Below are positions 25,786 to 35,044 of a stretch of DNA of 64,000 bases, in pieces. The stretch is from Sphingobium algorifonticola (GTDB lineage Bacteria; Pseudomonadota; Alphaproteobacteria; Sphingomonadales; Sphingomonadaceae): positions 372,001 through 436,000 of the forward strand of contig NZ_RZUL01000003.1 in NCBI RefSeq assembly GCF_004005485.1, read 5' to 3'. Position 1 is the first letter of the stretch. The number at the start of each line of letters is the position of its first letter. The notes under the pieces are model-generated. The model ran no database searches and was not told where the DNA came from. It saw only the letters and a list, made by a program, of their open reading frames with translations. The position numbers and the translations under genes were made by a program.

Positions 25786-26352
25786 ATGAACGAACAGCAT
25801 TCGCACGCCATGCCTGTCTGGCACGGCACCACCATCCTTTCCGTACGCAAAAATGGTCATGTCGTCGTTGTGGGCGATGGTCAGGTCAGCATGGGCCAGA
25901 CCGTCATGAAGCCCAACGCCCGCAAGGTCCGCCGCCTGCATGACGGATCGGTCATCGGCGGCTTTGCAGGCGCGACGGCTGACGCCTTCACATTGTTCGA
26001 ACGGCTCGAAGCCAAGCTGGAACGCCACAATGGCCAGTTGATGCGCGCCGCCGTCGAACTGGCGAAGGACTGGCGCACCGACAAATATCTGCGCAACCTT
26101 GAAGCGATGATGATCGTGGCGGACAAGGACATCACGTTGATCCTGACGGGCAACGGCGATGTGCTCGAACCGCTGCATGGCATCGCGGCGATCGGATCGG
26201 GCGGCAATTACGCCCTGTCCGCAGCCCGCGCTCTGGCGGACTATGAAGCCGATGCCGAAGTGCTGGCGCGCAAGGCCATGGCGATCGCCGCCGACATCTG
26301 TGTCTACACCAACGATCAGCTCACCCTGGAAAAGCTCGATAGCGTGGCCTGA
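25786..26352 (+). CDS. hslV: ATP-dependent protease proteolytic subunit HslV
   Basis: Starting at ATG 25786, the 188-residue protein contains the threonine-peptidase N-terminus after a 14-residue propeptide: WHG then Thr15-Thr16 in [10 protein letters not shown], with Thr15 the nucleophile. [22 protein letters not shown] and [20 protein letters not shown] are family hallmarks. It forms a dodecamer capped by HslU hexamers. ATG at residue 9 could be an alternative start but would give a propeptide of only six residues. hslU follows after a palindromic repeat. Confidence 0.95.
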   Translation: MNEQHSHAMPVWHGTTILSVRKNGHVVVVGDGQVSMGQTVMKPNARKVRRLHDGSVIGGFAGATADAFTLFERLEAKLERHNGQLMRAAVELAKDWRTDKYLRNLEAMMIVADKDITLILTGNGDVLEPLHGIAAIGSGGNYALSAARALADYEADAEVLARKAMAIAADICVYTNDQLTLEKLDSVA

Positions 26353-26361
26353 TCTGCTCCT

Positions 26362-26434
26362 CCGTTCGTGCCGAGCGAAGTCGAGGCACGTTCGCTCCAA
26401 GACCCTGTCCCTCGACTTCGCTCGGGACAAACGG
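26362..26434. repeat. Inverted-repeat intergenic element between hslV and hslU
   Basis: GAGCGAAGTCGAG (26373-26385) and CTCGACTTCGCTC (26411-26423) are perfect 13-base inverted copies. The outer ends are CCGTTCGT (26362) and ACAAACGG (26434). It fills nearly the whole 92 bp gap between the two operon genes. Confidence 0.85.
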
Positions 26435-26444
26435 ATATAAAATC

Positions 26445-27746
26445 ATGAACGACGCCCTCACCCCCAAAGCCATCGTTACCGCGCTTGACGCACATATCAT
26501 CGGCCAGACGGACGCCAAGCGCGCCGTTGCCGTTGCGCTGCGCAATCGCTGGCGGCGGCAAAAACTCGATCCCGCGCTGCGCGACGAAGTGACGCCGAAG
26601 AATATCTTGATGATCGGCCCGACCGGCTGCGGCAAGACGGAGATCAGCCGTCGCCTGGCGAAGCTCGCCGACGCGCCCTTCGTGAAGGTCGAGGCGACCA
26701 AGTTCACCGAAGTCGGCTATGTCGGCCGCGACGTGGAGCAGATCGCGCGCGATCTTGTCGAGGAAGCGGTGCGGCTGGAGCGCGACCGTCGCCGCGAGTC
26801 CGTGCGCGAAGCGGCGTCCGAAGCGGCGATGTCGCGCCTGCTCGATGCGCTGACCGGCAAGGAAGCGAGCGAGGCAACGCGCCTTGCCTATCGCAACCGC
26901 GTCGAAAGCAACCAGATGAACGAGGCAGAAGTGGAGATCGAAGTGTCCGATGCGCCGTCGATGCCCATGGAAATCCCCGGCATGGGCGGACAGGTCGGCA
27001 TGATCAACCTGTCCGACATGATGAGCAAGGCGTTCGGCCAGGGGCAGAAGAAGCGGCGCAAGATGCGCGTACCCGAAGCCTGGGACAAGCTGGTGGAAGA
27101 GGAGCAGGACAAGCGGCTCGATCAGGACGACGTGGCCCGCGTGGCCCTGCACAATGCCGAACAGAACGGCATCGTCTTTCTGGACGAGATCGACAAGATC
27201 GCCGTCAGCGACGTGCGCGGCGGCTCGGTCAGCCGTGAAGGCGTGCAGCGCGATCTGCTGCCGCTCATTGAAGGCACGACCGTGGCCACCAAATATGGCC
27301 CGCTCAAGACCGACCATATTCTCTTCATCGCGTCGGGTGCGTTTCACGTCGCCAAGCCCAGCGACCTCCTGCCGGAACTGCAGGGTCGCCTGCCGATCCG
27401 CGTTGAACTCAAGGCGCTGAGCGAGGACGACTTCGTCGCCATCCTGTCCGACACCAAAGCGTCACTTGCCGAACAATATCGGGCGTTGCTGGCGACCGAG
27501 GGGCTGACGATCGACCTGACGCCTGATGGCATCCGCGCCGTCGCGAAGATCGCCGCCGAAGTGAACGAACAGGTCGAAAACATCGGCGCCCGCCGCCTTC
27601 AGACCGTGATGGAAAAGCTGCTGGAGGAAGTCAGCTTCGATGCAGACGACCGCGCCGGGCAGACACTGGTCATCGACGCGGCCTATGTCGGTCGGCAGCT
27701 TGACAGCATCGCCCGCAATACGGACCTGAGCAAATATATCCTCTGA
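26445..27746 (+). CDS. hslU: ATP-dependent protease ATPase subunit HslU
   Basis: The 433-residue AAA+ unfoldase has Walker [10 protein letters not shown] (58-66) and Walker [12 protein letters not shown] (about 241-251). An I-domain rich in charged residues lies between about 110 and 230. Its C-terminus LSKYIL is the conserved tail that inserts into HslV. ATG 26445 gives the usual [12 protein letters not shown]-terminus. No clear ribosome binding site precedes it because the repeat ends ten bases upstream. It ends 13 bp from the convergent peroxiredoxin-like gene. Confidence 0.96.
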   Translation: MNDALTPKAIVTALDAHIIGQTDAKRAVAVALRNRWRRQKLDPALRDEVTPKNILMIGPTGCGKTEISRRLAKLADAPFVKVEATKFTEVGYVGRDVEQIARDLVEEAVRLERDRRRESVREAASEAAMSRLLDALTGKEASEATRLAYRNRVESNQMNEAEVEIEVSDAPSMPMEIPGMGGQVGMINLSDMMSKAFGQGQKKRRKMRVPEAWDKLVEEEQDKRLDQDDVARVALHNAEQNGIVFLDEIDKIAVSDVRGGSVSREGVQRDLLPLIEGTTVATKYGPLKTDHILFIASGAFHVAKPSDLLPELQGRLPIRVELKALSEDDFVAILSDTKASLAEQYRALLATEGLTIDLTPDGIRAVAKIAAEVNEQVENIGARRLQTVMEKLLEEVSFDADDRAGQTLVIDAAYVGRQLDSIARNTDLSKYIL

Positions 27747-27759
27747 CGGGCGGGTGGCG

Positions 27760-28371
27760 CTATTTGAGACGATCGAGCAGCGCGACGACATCGGCGTTTG
27801 ACGGCCTGATCTTATAGTCCGTCTCGACGACCTTCGCCTTCACCCGGCCGTCCGGTCCGACAAGCAGGATGGTCGGATAGGGCACGCCGTTCGCATAGCT
27901 GCTGCTGTCATAGCGGGGATCACGCAGCTTGAGCGTGTCGATCAGCCTGCTGCCGCCATCGCTGTAGAGCGGAAAGCCCAGCGTCTCGGCCTTCGCGAAC
28001 TTGTCGAGCACGGCGGGCGCGTCATAGCTGATGGCGGCCATCGCGATGCCTCGGCTGCGGGCGGCTTGCGCAACGTCCGTCAGGGACTTGAGCTGCGCCT
28101 TGCAATAGGGGCACCAGGCCGCCGACCGGAAGAAAACGATCAGCGCCCCTTTCCGCCCCTTCATTTGGGCAAGGGAGACAGGCTTGCCCGCGGTGTCGCG
28201 CACCACGGCCTTTGCGGGGAGCGGCGCACTTACTGCGATCCCGATGCCGCGCCCCGCCGCCTCGGCCTTTGCGAGGCTCGCGGTGTCAGCGGATGCGCCG
28301 CCGGTGCCGCTGAACGATAATGCCAGAACCAGCGCAATATGCCGCGCCCAAATCCCTTTATTGCCCACCAT
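27760..28371 (-). CDS. Secreted peroxiredoxin-like (AhpC/TSA, thioredoxin-fold) protein
   Basis: With ATG 28371 (GAGG nine bases before) the protein has 203 residues. An N-terminal hydrophobic signal or anchor lies at about residues 10-27. The redoxin fold carries a CxxC site, Cys87-Pro-Tyr-Cys90, in IVFFRSAAWCPYCKAQL. The GVPYPTILLVGPDGRV block contains the cis-Pro region. AhpC/TSA-type proteins reduce peroxides or disulfides; the WCPYC active site favours a thiol-disulfide role in the periplasm. The start overlaps the end of the M16 protease gene by 14 bases, so the two are translationally linked. The partner reductase is unknown. Confidence 0.8.
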   Translation of the reverse strand: MVGNKGIWARHIALVLALSFSGTGGASADTASLAKAEAAGRGIGIAVSAPLPAKAVVRDTAGKPVSLAQMKGRKGALIVFFRSAAWCPYCKAQLKSLTDVAQAARSRGIAMAAISYDAPAVLDKFAKAETLGFPLYSDGGSRLIDTLKLRDPRYDSSSYANGVPYPTILLVGPDGRVKAKVVETDYKIRPSNADVVALLDRLK

Positions 28372-31270
28372 CCGTAACGCCCTCTGCATCGACACCTTGC
28401 GGCAGCACGACTGCGGACCAGCTTTTGTCCGCAACCAGATACTTCTTCGCCAGGGTTTGCAGGTCGGTTACAGTGACGGACAATATGTCGCTGCCCAGAC
28501 TTCGGGTAACGTCGATATAACGGGAATCGCGCGTCGATCCGGCGACCTGCTGCATCCAGAAGGCGTTGCCCGTGCTCGCGCGCGCCAACAGTTGCCGCAT
28601 GGGCTGCACCGCCCGCTGCAACTCATCGTCGCTGGGGGGCCGCGCTACCAGATCGGCTGCGGTGTCCTTGATCATCTGGAAGAAATAGCCGACCTTTTCC
28701 GGCCTGATCTGGCTATTCACCAATATGTAGCCGCCGCTGTCATAGGAAAAGGGCCAGCTGTTCTGGACGCTTGGCGAATAGGCCGCGCCATCGATCGACC
28801 GCATCTTCTCGAACAGGCGGTCGTTGAAAATCTGCGCCAGAATCTCGAGCTGGCGGCTTTCCTTCGCCAGCGCAAAACCGCCGGATGTCGGCCATGCCAT
28901 TACCGCTGCGGCCTGATCCTTGTCGCCCAGATGACGCAGCACGACCGGCTTTTCATTATGTGCCGGAAAGCGGATGAGGCGGTTGGCGGGGGGCACGGGC
29001 TTGTCAGCGCGCTTCGGCAGGGCGCCAAAGGTCGCCGCGACCTGCGCGATTGCGTCCTCGGCCTTCACCTGCCCGAAAATCTGCACTTCGATCGGGCCGG
29101 AGGCCAGGATCGGCTGCCACGTCGCGCGGAAGGCTTTGGGCGTCAGCGCCGCGATCTCCGTCTTGTCGGGGGTGCGGTAACGCACGTCCTTGTCACGCAA
29201 CAGCCAGCCAAGATCGCGCCCGAGCACCGCGTCGGCGGAGGTCGAAAGCGTATCATAAGCCGCCGTCATACCCGCCTTCACCCGCGCGATCGGTGCCGGG
29301 TCCCATCCGGGATAGGCCAGCTTCGTCGCGAACAGGCGAAGCTGGTCGGCATAGTCCGCCGGACGCGTGACTGCCGCCATCTGGAACGCATCGTCGTCGA
29401 TCGAAAAGTCGAACCCCAATCGACGGCCGTTGGTCAGCTCGTCCAGCTCGCGCTGCCCGAGCTTGCCAATCCCGCTCGCCACCAGCGCATAGCCCGCCGC
29501 CCAGCTTGCGACGGGCCTGGTCGGGGAAAAGTCCTGCTGGCCATGGCCGAAACGCACGGTGATCCGCACCTTTTCCGGCTCGGCATCATTGGCGAACAGC
29601 ACCAACTTTACGCCGTTGGCAAAGGTGATGGTTTCGAGCGCGAGAACGCCGACCGGCTCGCGCGACACGACCTTGCCCGGCGCGCCGAGCTTCGGCAGGT
29701 CCGCCATGGTCACGGCCTTTTCCTTCAGCCGCACGCCCTGCGCCGCCGCCACCGGTGCCTTCAGCGCAGCGTCCAGCCGGGCCTGCGCATCGGGCTGTGC
29801 CGCAGGCAAAGTCAGCAGCGCGCGCGACACGTCGGCGGTGAACAGCCGCTGTGTCGATTGCAGCAGCTTTTCGGGCGTCATGGTCGCCTTCGCACCCCGA
29901 AAAATGTCGAGCGCCGCCTGCGGACTGACCACAGTCTCGCGAATGTCCACGGCGTTGACGAGGTCCCAGGCCTGCTTTGAACCGGCTTCCGTCCCTGCAT
30001 TTTCCACCTGAATGGCAAGCGCGGTGTCAAACTGCGCATATTCGCGCGCTATCTCTGCGGCGGTCGGCGCGATCGTCTTGGCATCCTCGATCACGGCGCG
30101 CACGTCGGTCAGCGCCTTGGCCCAGTCATCACCGATCGGCATGATGCTGATGAACGTGCCATCCACCGAACGCGCGACGTCCTGCTGCTCGACATTCGCC
30201 TGCAGGAAGCTGCCCCCTGCTCGCGCCGCCTGCTCCAGCCGCCGGTTGATGATCTGGAGCGCCAGCACATCGGTCAGCTTGTTCTGGTTGTAGACAATCG
30301 TATCGGCGCGTGGCCGCCAGGGCCGCAGAAAGGCGTAGCTGATCCCCGTCGGCACCCCCGGCTCGACGATGACGCCAGCGGCAGGTCGCGCGGGATCGGG
30401 ATCGCCGAAATCGGGCGCGGGTGCGCCCTGTCCTGCAACGGTCCATGCCGTGAAATGCTTCGCGATCAAAGCCTCGGCCGTCGCCGGATCGATATCACCG
30501 GCGATCGAAATCACGGCGTTTTCAGGCCGATACCAGCGGCTGTGGAATGCCTCCATCCGCGTGGCGGTGGCGGCGTTCAATGTTGGCGTGGTGCCGATCG
30601 GCGTCCGGTTTGCCATCCGTTGCCCGGCGAACAGAAAGGCGCGGGTGCCGTCGCTGACGCGCGAACCGGGGCCTTCGCCTTCGCGCTTTTCCGCCAGGAC
30701 GACCGCCCGTTCGGCATTCACCGATGCATCGACGATATTGGGATCGGTCATCATGCCCGCCAATATCTTCATGCTTTCGTCCAGCCCCTGCGGTGTCGCC
30801 TGCGGCAGGTCCAGCGCATAAGTGGTGCCGGTCGCGGTCGTCTGCGCATTGCTGTCGCTGCCGAAGGTCACCCCCAGCCGCTGCCAGATGCGCTTGGATT
30901 CGCCGTCGGGTACGTATTTGGACCCGCGAAAGGTCAGATGTTCCATGAAGTGGGCGTAACCCAGTTCGTCAGGCTCCTCCATGAGCGCACCGGCATCGAT
31001 GCGCAGCCGGATCGCGACCTGGCCCGGAGGCACGCCATTGCGCCTGACCGCATAGCGCAGGCCATTGGGCAATATGCCGAAATGCCACGCGGGATCGATC
31101 GGGACATCGCTGTTCTCATACAGCCAGGGCCGCGTCTGCGCGCTGCCCGTCGCCGACGATGATGCCGCCGTGGTGGCCGTGTCCTGTGCCTGCGCCGGAA
31201 GCGGCAGGCCCGTCAGCAGCAAGGCGAGGACGGAAAGCGAAGTGGCGGAGCGCCGGAGGGATATTGTCAT
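28358..31270 (-). CDS. Periplasmic M16 (insulinase/pitrilysin) zinc metallopeptidase
   Basis: The 970-residue precursor has a signal peptide ending PAQAQ near residue 29. The inverted zinc motif HxxEH is His107-Phe-Met-Glu110-His111 (GYAHFMEHLTFRG), with the distal Glu expected about 75 residues on, in the AVVLAEKREGEG region. Four M16 domains are covered by length: the N-terminal half is catalytic and the C-terminal half (from about 500) has the inactive-type repeats. Such proteins degrade peptides in the periplasm. It is followed by the overlapping peroxiredoxin-like gene. ATG 31270 gives a normal signal peptide. Confidence 0.9.
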   Translation of the reverse strand: MTISLRRSATSLSVLALLLTGLPLPAQAQDTATTAASSSATGSAQTRPWLYENSDVPIDPAWHFGILPNGLRYAVRRNGVPPGQVAIRLRIDAGALMEEPDELGYAHFMEHLTFRGSKYVPDGESKRIWQRLGVTFGSDSNAQTTATGTTYALDLPQATPQGLDESMKILAGMMTDPNIVDASVNAERAVVLAEKREGEGPGSRVSDGTRAFLFAGQRMANRTPIGTTPTLNAATATRMEAFHSRWYRPENAVISIAGDIDPATAEALIAKHFTAWTVAGQGAPAPDFGDPDPARPAAGVIVEPGVPTGISYAFLRPWRPRADTIVYNQNKLTDVLALQIINRRLEQAARAGGSFLQANVEQQDVARSVDGTFISIMPIGDDWAKALTDVRAVIEDAKTIAPTAAEIAREYAQFDTALAIQVENAGTEAGSKQAWDLVNAVDIRETVVSPQAALDIFRGAKATMTPEKLLQSTQRLFTADVSRALLTLPAAQPDAQARLDAALKAPVAAAQGVRLKEKAVTMADLPKLGAPGKVVSREPVGVLALETITFANGVKLVLFANDAEPEKVRITVRFGHGQQDFSPTRPVASWAAGYALVASGIGKLGQRELDELTNGRRLGFDFSIDDDAFQMAAVTRPADYADQLRLFATKLAYPGWDPAPIARVKAGMTAAYDTLSTSADAVLGRDLGWLLRDKDVRYRTPDKTEIAALTPKAFRATWQPILASGPIEVQIFGQVKAEDAIAQVAATFGALPKRADKPVPPANRLIRFPAHNEKPVVLRHLGDKDQAAAVMAWPTSGGFALAKESRQLEILAQIFNDRLFEKMRSIDGAAYSPSVQNSWPFSYDSGGYILVNSQIRPEKVGYFFQMIKDTAADLVARPPSDDELQRAVQPMRQLLARASTGNAFWMQQVAGSTRDSRYIDVTRSLGSDILSVTVTDLQTLAKKYLVADKSWSAVVLPQGVDAEGVTDGGQ

Positions 31271-31376
31271 ATCCCGCCAGCGTAGCGCGCTTTTTCTGAA
31301 TGACCACTGACAAAGCTATCGAGGACCATTCCGTTTCCGGTCATTCCCCAAAGCATGTTCGGTTCCCCCTCCCCAG

Positions 31377-31454
31377 CCGTTCGGTTCGAGCCTGTCGAGG
31401 ACTAGTTGTCGACAGACGCATCTCGACAGGCTCGATGCTGCTCGAAACGAACGG
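31377..31454. repeat. Inverted-repeat intergenic element upstream of the M16 gene
   Basis: CCGTTCGGTTCGAGCCTGTC (from 31377) is mirrored by CTCGAAACGAACGG (to 31454), with inner copies TCGAGCCTGTCGAG and CTCGACAGGCTCGA. It lies between the divergent M16 and convergent helicase ends. The 209 bp gap holds nothing else I can identify. Confidence 0.8.
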
Positions 31455-31479
31455 CTTTGGGAGATTGGCCAGATCAGTC

Positions 31480-32838
31480 TTACCGACCGCCGACCCTTTG
31501 CACGGCGCCCTTGTGTGCGCCCACGCCGTTGCGGTTGCGGGGACGAAACGGCCGCTTCGCCGGTCCTGTGGCATCGCCGCCTGCGCGATGACCGCGGTCG
31601 GCCCCGCCCCGGCCCTGATCGCCACGCCCATGCGCGCTGCGACCATTGCCACCTTCGCTGCCCTTCTTGGGCGGCGCGGGCTTGGGCAGGTTGCGAACCG
31701 CTTCGGCGAAGTTTTCGGGCAGCGGCGCTATTTCACAGCGTACCCGCGTCACTTTCTCGATGGCTTTCAGATACTGCCGCTCGTCATCCGCCACGAAGCT
31801 GATGGCGATGCCTTCCGCCCCGGCGCGGGCCGTACGGCCGATGCGGTGGACATATTGCTCGGCCACATTCGGCAGTTCGAAGTTGATGACATGGCTGACG
31901 CCCGACACGTCGATACCGCGCGCGGCGATATCGGTCGCGACGAGCAACTTCACCTGCCCCGCGCGGAACGCCTGCAACGCCGCGGTGCGCTGACCCTGGC
32001 TCTTGTTGCCATGGATAGCGGCCGCCGGGATGCCCGCCCCTTCAAGGAAACGTACGACCCGATCTGCCCCATGCTTGGTACGGGTAAAGATCAGCGCCCG
32101 CTCGATCGGCTCGTTCTTGACCGTGATCGTCAGCAGCGCCTGCTTTTCCGCCTGATTGACATAGGTCGCATATTGCTTGACGCGCTCGGCCGTGGTCGAT
32201 TGCGGCGCGACTGACACTTTGACCGGGTCGACCAAGAACTGGCTGCCCAGATCGGCAATGGCCTTGGGCATGGTGGCGGAGAAGAACAGGCTCTGGCGCT
32301 GCTTGGGCAGCATCTTGTCGATGCGCTTCAGCGGCTGGATGAAGCCCAGGTCCATCATCTGGTCGGCTTCGTCGAGCACGAAGATTTCGACATGGCCAAG
32401 GCTCAGCGCGCGCTGCTCGATCAGGTCAAGCAGGCGTCCGGGTGTCGCCACCAGAATGTCGATGCCGCCACGAAGCTGGTTGATCTGCTTGTTGATGGGC
32501 ACGCCGCCGAACACAGTCGCAACGGACAGCTTCATGAACCGGGCATAATCGCGGAAGCTGTCGGCAATCTGCGCCGCCAGCTCGCGCGTCGGCGAGAGCA
32601 CCAGCATGCGGCACCCCTTCTGCGGCGTCAGCTTCGGGTTCTGATGGAAATAGTCGAGGCTGGGCAGCGCAAACGCGGCGGTCTTGCCGGTGCCGGTCTG
32701 GGCGATGCCGCACAGGTCGCGGCCGTCCATCAGCGCGGGAATCGCCTGCGCCTGAATCGGCGTCGGCACGGTGTAATTCTTGGCGGCAAGCGCCTGCAGG
32801 ATAGGCTCGGCAAGGCCGAGTTGCTGGAAAGTTGTCAA
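31480..32838 (-). CDS. DEAD-box ATP-dependent RNA helicase, RhlE-like
   Basis: The 452-residue protein carries all DEAD-box motifs: Q-motif PTPIQAQAIP (25-34), motif I AQTGTGKT (46-53), Ia PTRELA, Ib GG and TPGR, motif II VLDEAD (154-159), motif III SAT, and the helicase C domain with TDIAARGID and HRIGRTARAG. The C-terminal 75 residues are basic, Gly/Arg-rich and disordered (RGDQGRGGADRGHRAGG), typical of RhlE/CsdA-type helicases that remodel ribosomal precursors and structured mRNA. It has a 313-base upstream gap that could carry a structured leader. Confidence 0.9.
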   Translation of the reverse strand: MTTFQQLGLAEPILQALAAKNYTVPTPIQAQAIPALMDGRDLCGIAQTGTGKTAAFALPSLDYFHQNPKLTPQKGCRMLVLSPTRELAAQIADSFRDYARFMKLSVATVFGGVPINKQINQLRGGIDILVATPGRLLDLIEQRALSLGHVEIFVLDEADQMMDLGFIQPLKRIDKMLPKQRQSLFFSATMPKAIADLGSQFLVDPVKVSVAPQSTTAERVKQYATYVNQAEKQALLTITVKNEPIERALIFTRTKHGADRVVRFLEGAGIPAAAIHGNKSQGQRTAALQAFRAGQVKLLVATDIAARGIDVSGVSHVINFELPNVAEQYVHRIGRTARAGAEGIAISFVADDERQYLKAIEKVTRVRCEIAPLPENFAEAVRNLPKPAPPKKGSEGGNGRSAHGRGDQGRGGADRGHRAGGDATGPAKRPFRPRNRNGVGAHKGAVQRVGGR

Positions 32839-33151
32839 AATGATGTACTCACAGTGGAGCGTCGCGCCCTGGTCATTGCGACACGCAATGCGGGCACGAG
32901 GCGGGTTACGAAACGACCCGCGTGAAAAGGGAAGCCTCAGGCAAAGCGCAGGTCATTGGCCGGTCCTTTGCTCTTCGGGAGCTGGGACGATCACGCTACC
33001 AATCGCTACGGGGTCATAATGACCCGGATGCTGCGCTGCATCGCCGCTAGACCTAATCACCAAATAATGCAAGAAAATTACGCAGAACGTCAAAAGCCCG
33101 CCACGTGCGATCAGCAGGCGGCGGGCTTGATGCGCGTTGGCATCGCGCGGT
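32839..33151. other. 313-base intergenic region upstream of the DEAD-box helicase
   Basis: This gap lies between the helicase start (reading leftward) and the terminator of the flavin-binding protein gene. It contains a GCGGGT/ACCCGC hairpin near 32902-32922 and an AT-richer stretch near 33040-33090 that could hold the helicase promoter. That would leave a leader of up to about 200 bases, as in cold-shock-controlled helicase genes. No protein-coding frame is convincing. Confidence 0.35.
33091..33128 (-). terminator. Rho-independent terminator of the PNPOx-like gene
   Basis: On the minus strand AGCCCGCC pairs with GGCGGGCT (33119-33126 with 33095-33102), with TTTT on its 3' side (complement of 33092-33095). 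It starts 24 bases past the gene's stop codon. Confidence 0.8.
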
Positions 33152-33643
33152 TCAGAGCTGCAATTCGGCGTGCTGCCCTTTCATTTCGGACTTCACATCG
33201 CCACCGATCAGCAGCTTGAACATCCCCTTCAGCGAGATGTCCGCCGACCATATTTCGGCGTCGCCAAGGTCGAACCGCAACATCAGAAGGTTGGGATCGT
33301 CGCGCCCGCCTTCATACCAGGCGGCGACATCTTTGGACCAGTGCGCATCGATTACGCGCGCGTCGGTTTCCTCGACCAGATTGCCCGATATGCATGCAAA
33401 CAGATGATGATCCTTGCCGGCGAACTGCGCCATCGCCGGACCGCCCGATGCCAGACGATTGTCGCGTGAGGTATAGAACCAGAAGGCGCTGTCGGCATCG
33501 CGGTCAAGCTGCGCCGTCATCGGCACGCTATGCTGATGCCCCGTGCCATCCGCGGCATGTGCGCCAGTCAGGCCGACCATCAGGAACGGGCTGTCGGCCA
33601 GCGCGGTCCAGAACTTGTCCTTGATCATATTCGTGTCGGTCAT
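33152..33643 (-). CDS. Pyridoxamine 5'-phosphate oxidase-fold (general stress protein 26 type)
   Basis: The 163-residue protein starts at ATG 33643 after a GGAGAG site. It shows the split-barrel FMN-binding pattern: FWTALADSPFLMVGL, SVPMTAQLDRDADSAFWFYTSRDNRLA, HLFACISGNLVEETD and DAHWSKDVAAWYEGG followed by NLLMLRFDLGDAEIW. This is the general stress protein 26 group. Members bind flavin or F420-like cofactors and are often stress-induced. The reaction is unknown. It is divergent from nfuA, with 122 bp between starts. Confidence 0.82.
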   Translation of the reverse strand: MTDTNMIKDKFWTALADSPFLMVGLTGAHAADGTGHQHSVPMTAQLDRDADSAFWFYTSRDNRLASGGPAMAQFAGKDHHLFACISGNLVEETDARVIDAHWSKDVAAWYEGGRDDPNLLMLRFDLGDAEIWSADISLKGMFKLLIGGDVKSEMKGQHAELQL

Positions 33644-33765
33644 GCCGCACTCTCCTTGTCGTTGTCCGGTTTGTGGTAAGCACCTGACGCGCAGGCTAGT
33701 TCCCTTTGGACGGCCGAAAGAAAAGCGCGCTTGATCTCGATCATTTCCCGCCCCACATGGCAGTG

Positions 33766-34335
33766 ATGCTGATAGAGACAGAAACCACACCGAATCCGGC
33801 CACCTTGAAGTTTTTGCCGGGGCAGCCGGTGATGACCAGCGGCACCCGCGATTTCGCCGACGCCGATGAAGCGGAAGCATCGCCGCTCGCGGCTGCGCTG
33901 TTCACGCTGGGCGATGTGGTTGGCGTATTCTTCGGTTATGATTTCGTGTCCGTCACGCTGGCACCGGGATCGCACTGGCCCGATGTGAAGCCGGACGTGA
34001 TCGGCATCCTGCTCGATCATTTTTCGGCGGACATGCCATTGTTCCACGGCACCGCGTCCGGCTTTGCCGTGCCTGCGGACGAAGCGTTCGAGGATGATCC
34101 TGCCGATGCGGAGATCGTCGCACAGATCAAGGAACTGATCGAAACCCGCGTGCGTCCTGCCGTGGCCAATGACGGCGGCGACATCGTCTACCGCGGGTTC
34201 GACAAAGGCAAGGTGTTCTTGAAGATGCAGGGCGCCTGTGCAGGCTGCCCATCATCCTCCGCGACGTTGAAGCAGGGCATCGAATCGCTGCTCAAACATT
34301 ATGTTCCTGAAGTGACTGAAGTCCGCGCAGTCTGA
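33766..34335 (+). CDS. nfuA: NfuA/NifU-type iron-sulfur cluster carrier protein
   Basis: From ATG 33766 (MLIETETTPNPATLKFLPG), the 189-residue protein has the N-terminal NfuA domain (about 1-88) and a C-terminal NifU domain with the cluster-binding Cys158-x-x-Cys161 in KMQGACAGCPSS. VANDGGDIVYRGFDKGKVFL is the family block preceding it. It carries 4Fe-4S clusters to apo-enzymes. ATG 33757 is three codons upstream and cannot be excluded. The nitroreductase and tsaB genes follow on the same strand. Confidence 0.93.
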   Translation: MLIETETTPNPATLKFLPGQPVMTSGTRDFADADEAEASPLAAALFTLGDVVGVFFGYDFVSVTLAPGSHWPDVKPDVIGILLDHFSADMPLFHGTASGFAVPADEAFEDDPADAEIVAQIKELIETRVRPAVANDGGDIVYRGFDKGKVFLKMQGACAGCPSSSATLKQGIESLLKHYVPEVTEVRAV

Positions 34336-34403
34336 TAACGGTTGCGCCGCACACTCATTTCACAGCCGTTACCCGTCCAATCATAGCTAGGGGAGTTTAC
34401 GAC

Positions 34404-34997
34404 ATGGCCGACGCTTTGCCGCAGGAGGCTCTCGACCAGATTTTCGTGCAGGCCCGCAGCTACAACGGCTATTTCGACAAGCCGGTTCTGGAAACCGATC
34501 TGCATGCGATCTGGGACATGATGAAATGGGGGCCGACATCGGCCAACCAGCTGCCGGCGCGCCTCATATGGTGTGTAAGTCAGGAATCGAAGGATAAGCT
34601 GGCGGCGCTGTCATCCGGCACGAATGGCGACAAGATCCGCAAGGCCCCCGTCACGGTCATCATCGGCATGGACGAGAATTTTCACGAACATCTGCCCGAA
34701 CTATTTCCGCCTGCCGATGCGAAATCATGGTTTGACGGCAATGAAGCCTTGCGCAAGGCAAGCGCATTTCGCAATTCCAGCCTGCAAGGGGCCTATTTCA
34801 TCATTGCCGCGCGGGCGCTCGGTTTCGATACCGGGCCGATGTCAGGCTTTGACAATGCGGCCGTCGATGCTGCCTTTTTCGGCGACACGCCTGCCGTCAA
34901 GTCGAACTTCATTTCGACGCTCGGCTATGGCGATCCTTCGACGGTCCACCCGCGCCTGCCGCGCCCGGCATTTGGCAAGTTCAACCGGATCGATTAA
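34404..34997 (+). CDS. Nitroreductase-family protein, malonic semialdehyde reductase (RutE) type
   Basis: The 197-residue FMN enzyme begins with LDQIFVQARSYNGYFDKPV and KWGPTSANQLPARLIW, the FMN-phosphate contact of the RutE/HadB/YdfG group. SSLQGAYFIIAARALGFDTGPMSGFD is the matching helix-loop signature, and HPRLPRPAF closes the protein. RutE reduces malonic semialdehyde in pyrimidine breakdown, but no other rut genes are present, so a general role is just as likely. A GGGAG site precedes the ATG. Confidence 0.85.
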   Translation: MADALPQEALDQIFVQARSYNGYFDKPVLETDLHAIWDMMKWGPTSANQLPARLIWCVSQESKDKLAALSSGTNGDKIRKAPVTVIIGMDENFHEHLPELFPPADAKSWFDGNEALRKASAFRNSSLQGAYFIIAARALGFDTGPMSGFDNAAVDAAFFGDTPAVKSNFISTLGYGDPSTVHPRLPRPAFGKFNRID

Positions 34998-35044
34998 CGG
35001 CCGTAACGACCGGTAAGGCGGGAAGGCTTGATGAGGCGCGGCAG

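Noticed and set aside
33644..33720. EcfG-type promoter upstream of the PNPOx-like stress protein gene
   Set aside because: A GGGAAC occurs, but no GTT follows at 16-17 bases (GCTT/TGCT only), so the match is too weak.
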